Source of the DNA: Entoloma clypeatum
Taxonomy: Eukaryota > Basidiomycota > Agaricomycetes > Agaricales > Entolomataceae
Direction of reading: 5' to 3'
Assembly (NCBI GenBank): GCA_963565915.1
Contig: OY751493.1
Span: 1,302,001-1,366,000 of the forward strand
DNA length: 64,000 bases
This document shows positions 62,659-64,000 of this stretch, piece by piece. The notes under the pieces are model-generated. The model saw only the letters and a program-made list of their open reading frames with translations. It was not told the origin of the DNA and did no database searches. Numbering within the stretch: position 1 is the stretch's first letter; the number at the start of each line of letters is the position of its first letter. Position numbers and translations under genes: made by a program.

Positions 62659-64000
62659 TGAGGGGTGATAGGGGTCCTGAGATGGAAATTATAAAGAAAG
62701 CAACGCAGACAGTTGTGAGGCGACGATGTTGCTGTCGTTGAGGGCGATACTGAGGCCATTCGCCATCCAGGCTGCGTACTCACCCATCGAGACGATTGTG
62801 TTCTTCTCTATCATTGGGACACTTGCGTATTTCCACATCCTCAATGCGATCAAGCACTCATCGTTCTTTGCTTCGACGACATTTACACCTCTTCGGCCCA
62901 CCCACGCGCTCCTCCGACACGGTGACTGGATTCCCGTCCGTGAACATGTCTGGACGCACAAGAACCCGCACGTCGTCCCCCTCGAGGTCCAGCAGGTCAT
63001 CTTTACCGTCGACACTTCCCCGGAGTCTCTCTCTCTCACCGCCCCACCGCTTGACTCTGTCGTCTCCAACATGACGACAAGACTCGCGTTGTCTTCCGGG
63101 TTCTCACACGTTACCTCCACACCACGCACCGTCAGCCAGACCATCTCCTTCCCGCCCGCCGTGCGCGAAACCGTCCTGGCGCTCTTGGCCTCGGACGCAT
63201 TCCGCGTCCTACCTGGCGGGGTCTCCTCCGAGCCCAGCATCGGCGAGACCAACTCGCCGAAATGGATGGCACAGGCTGCGCGGGCACTCGTCATGCGCTT
63301 CTACACCCTGGCCCAGAAAGCAGACTCCCTGGACATCCTCCTCATTCTCATGGGCTACATTCTGATGCACGTCACCTTTTATCTCCTTATCACACGCTCC
63401 CGTTCGCTGGGCTCCAACTTCTGGCTGCCATGTGCGATCATGTCCTCCTCCGTACTCGCTCTCCTCCTCTCCTTGAATCTTGCAATGGCTCTAAAGATCC
63501 CCATTGACCCCGTTGCCCTCACCGAGGCTCTGCCCTTCCTCGTTTGCACCGTCGGTTTCGACAAGCCTCTCCGCCTCGCGCGGGCTGTATTCCTTCACCC
63601 CCACCTCACCACCCCACCCGTTGCTCTCTCGTCCCTTCCCTCCCAGAACTTTCCCCTCAAACCCGCCGCCAAGATCCTCACCGAGTCACTTTCTCTCACC
63701 TACCCTCCCATCATACGTGACTACATACTTGAAATTGCCGTGCTCGTTGTAGGTGCAAACTCTAGGGTCGGTGGCCTCAAAGAAGTTTGCGCTCTTGCGG
63801 CCCTGTTGCTCGGTGTCGACTGCCTCCTCATGTGCACCTATCTTGTTGCCGTGCTCGGTATCATGATCGAGGTATGCGTTTCCGCCTTGGCTGTTACCAC
63901 AACTGACGTTTTCATCTCAGGTACATAGGATCAAGACGGTACGCGCCCTCACCAAGACGCGTTCTCGTTCAAACTCCATCAGCTCTGTCTCCACCCCCGT
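62659..64000. repeat. Inverted repeat arm 2 (HMG-CoA reductase 5' part)
   Basis: Reverse complement of 55375-56716 with only two mismatches seen. Left boundary at 62659 is sharp; the sequence before it shares nothing with the flank of arm 1. The right side continues past the window, so total arm length is unknown. Confidence 0.95.
62726..64000 (+). CDS. HMG-CoA reductase copy 2, 5' part (runs off the window)
   Basis: The ATG at 62726 starts the same 400-codon frame as copy 1, through the membrane anchor and sterol-sensing-like region. Intron 1 is identical (GTATGC at about 63872 to CAG at about 63919), and the next exon begins [20 protein letters not shown] before the edge. No stop, frameshift or substitution is seen in the coding part. 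Whether the catalytic domain is also duplicated cannot be judged: if it is, the genome has two reductase genes; if not, this is a truncated copy encoding only the membrane domain. Only 67 bp upstream of the ATG is shared with copy 1, so regulation may differ. Confidence 0.85.

Overview
The window is 64 kb of a filamentous basidiomycete nuclear genome, probably Agaricomycetes. The evidence is dense genes cut by many short GT-AG introns (about 45-70 bp), very small divergent promoters, fungal-type proteins (Dot1, Prp16, Dim2/Pno1, mitochondrial mL38, fungal HMG-CoA reductase) and a DUF6534-type membrane protein, a family I know mainly from mushroom-forming fungi. Exon joins were worked out by eye from reading frame, splice signals and recalled family motifs. 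No alignment or splice predictor was run, so small exons and some starts may be wrong.

Layout. 1-5033 (+): C-terminal part of a TRANK1-like UvrD helicase, cut by the window edge. 5318-7201 (-): cyclopropane-fatty-acyl-phospholipid synthase. 8200-10417 (-): DUF6534 membrane protein. 11189-13300 (+): cytochrome P450. 13845-16582 (-): half-size ABC exporter, divergent from 16669-21568 (+), the splicing helicase Prp16/DHX38, with 86 bp between the start codons. 21716-23433 (+): Sel1-repeat protein. 24277-25956 (-): mitochondrial ribosomal protein mL38. 26699-28008 (-): FYVE protein. 28009-32786: gene-poor, holding what looks like a decayed plus-strand gene. 32787-34787 (-): unrecognised conserved-looking protein, divergent over 75 bp from MSH2 (34863-39018, +). 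39286-42206 (-): PHD-finger protein, divergent from DNMT2/TRDMT1 (42553-43967, +). 44082-46090 (+): peroxisomal SCPx-type thiolase. 46418-48591 (-): Dot1 histone H3K79 methyltransferase. 48728-49807 (-): Pno1/Dim2. 49808-52927: no confident gene. 52928-56649 (-): complete HMG-CoA reductase. 56717-62658: gene-poor spacer with a 362-bp hairpin element and one weak two-exon gene. 62726-64000 (+): a second, inverted HMG-CoA reductase 5' end running off the window.

The most striking structure is the inverted pair of HMG-CoA reductase 5' regions. Positions 55375-56716 and 62659-64000 are reverse complements with two mismatches over 1342 bp, including the first intron, and both mismatches lie outside the coding sequence. 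The copies are head to head around a 5.9-kb unrelated spacer. The duplicated segment carries only 67 bp upstream of the start codon, including a TATA-like motif.

Most genes are housekeeping and I see no single pathway. Four DNA or chromatin genes (MSH2, PHD protein, DNMT2, Dot1) lie within about 14 kb, and P450, ABC exporter, lipid methyltransferase and membrane-protein genes are neighbours near the left end. Both groupings could be chance.
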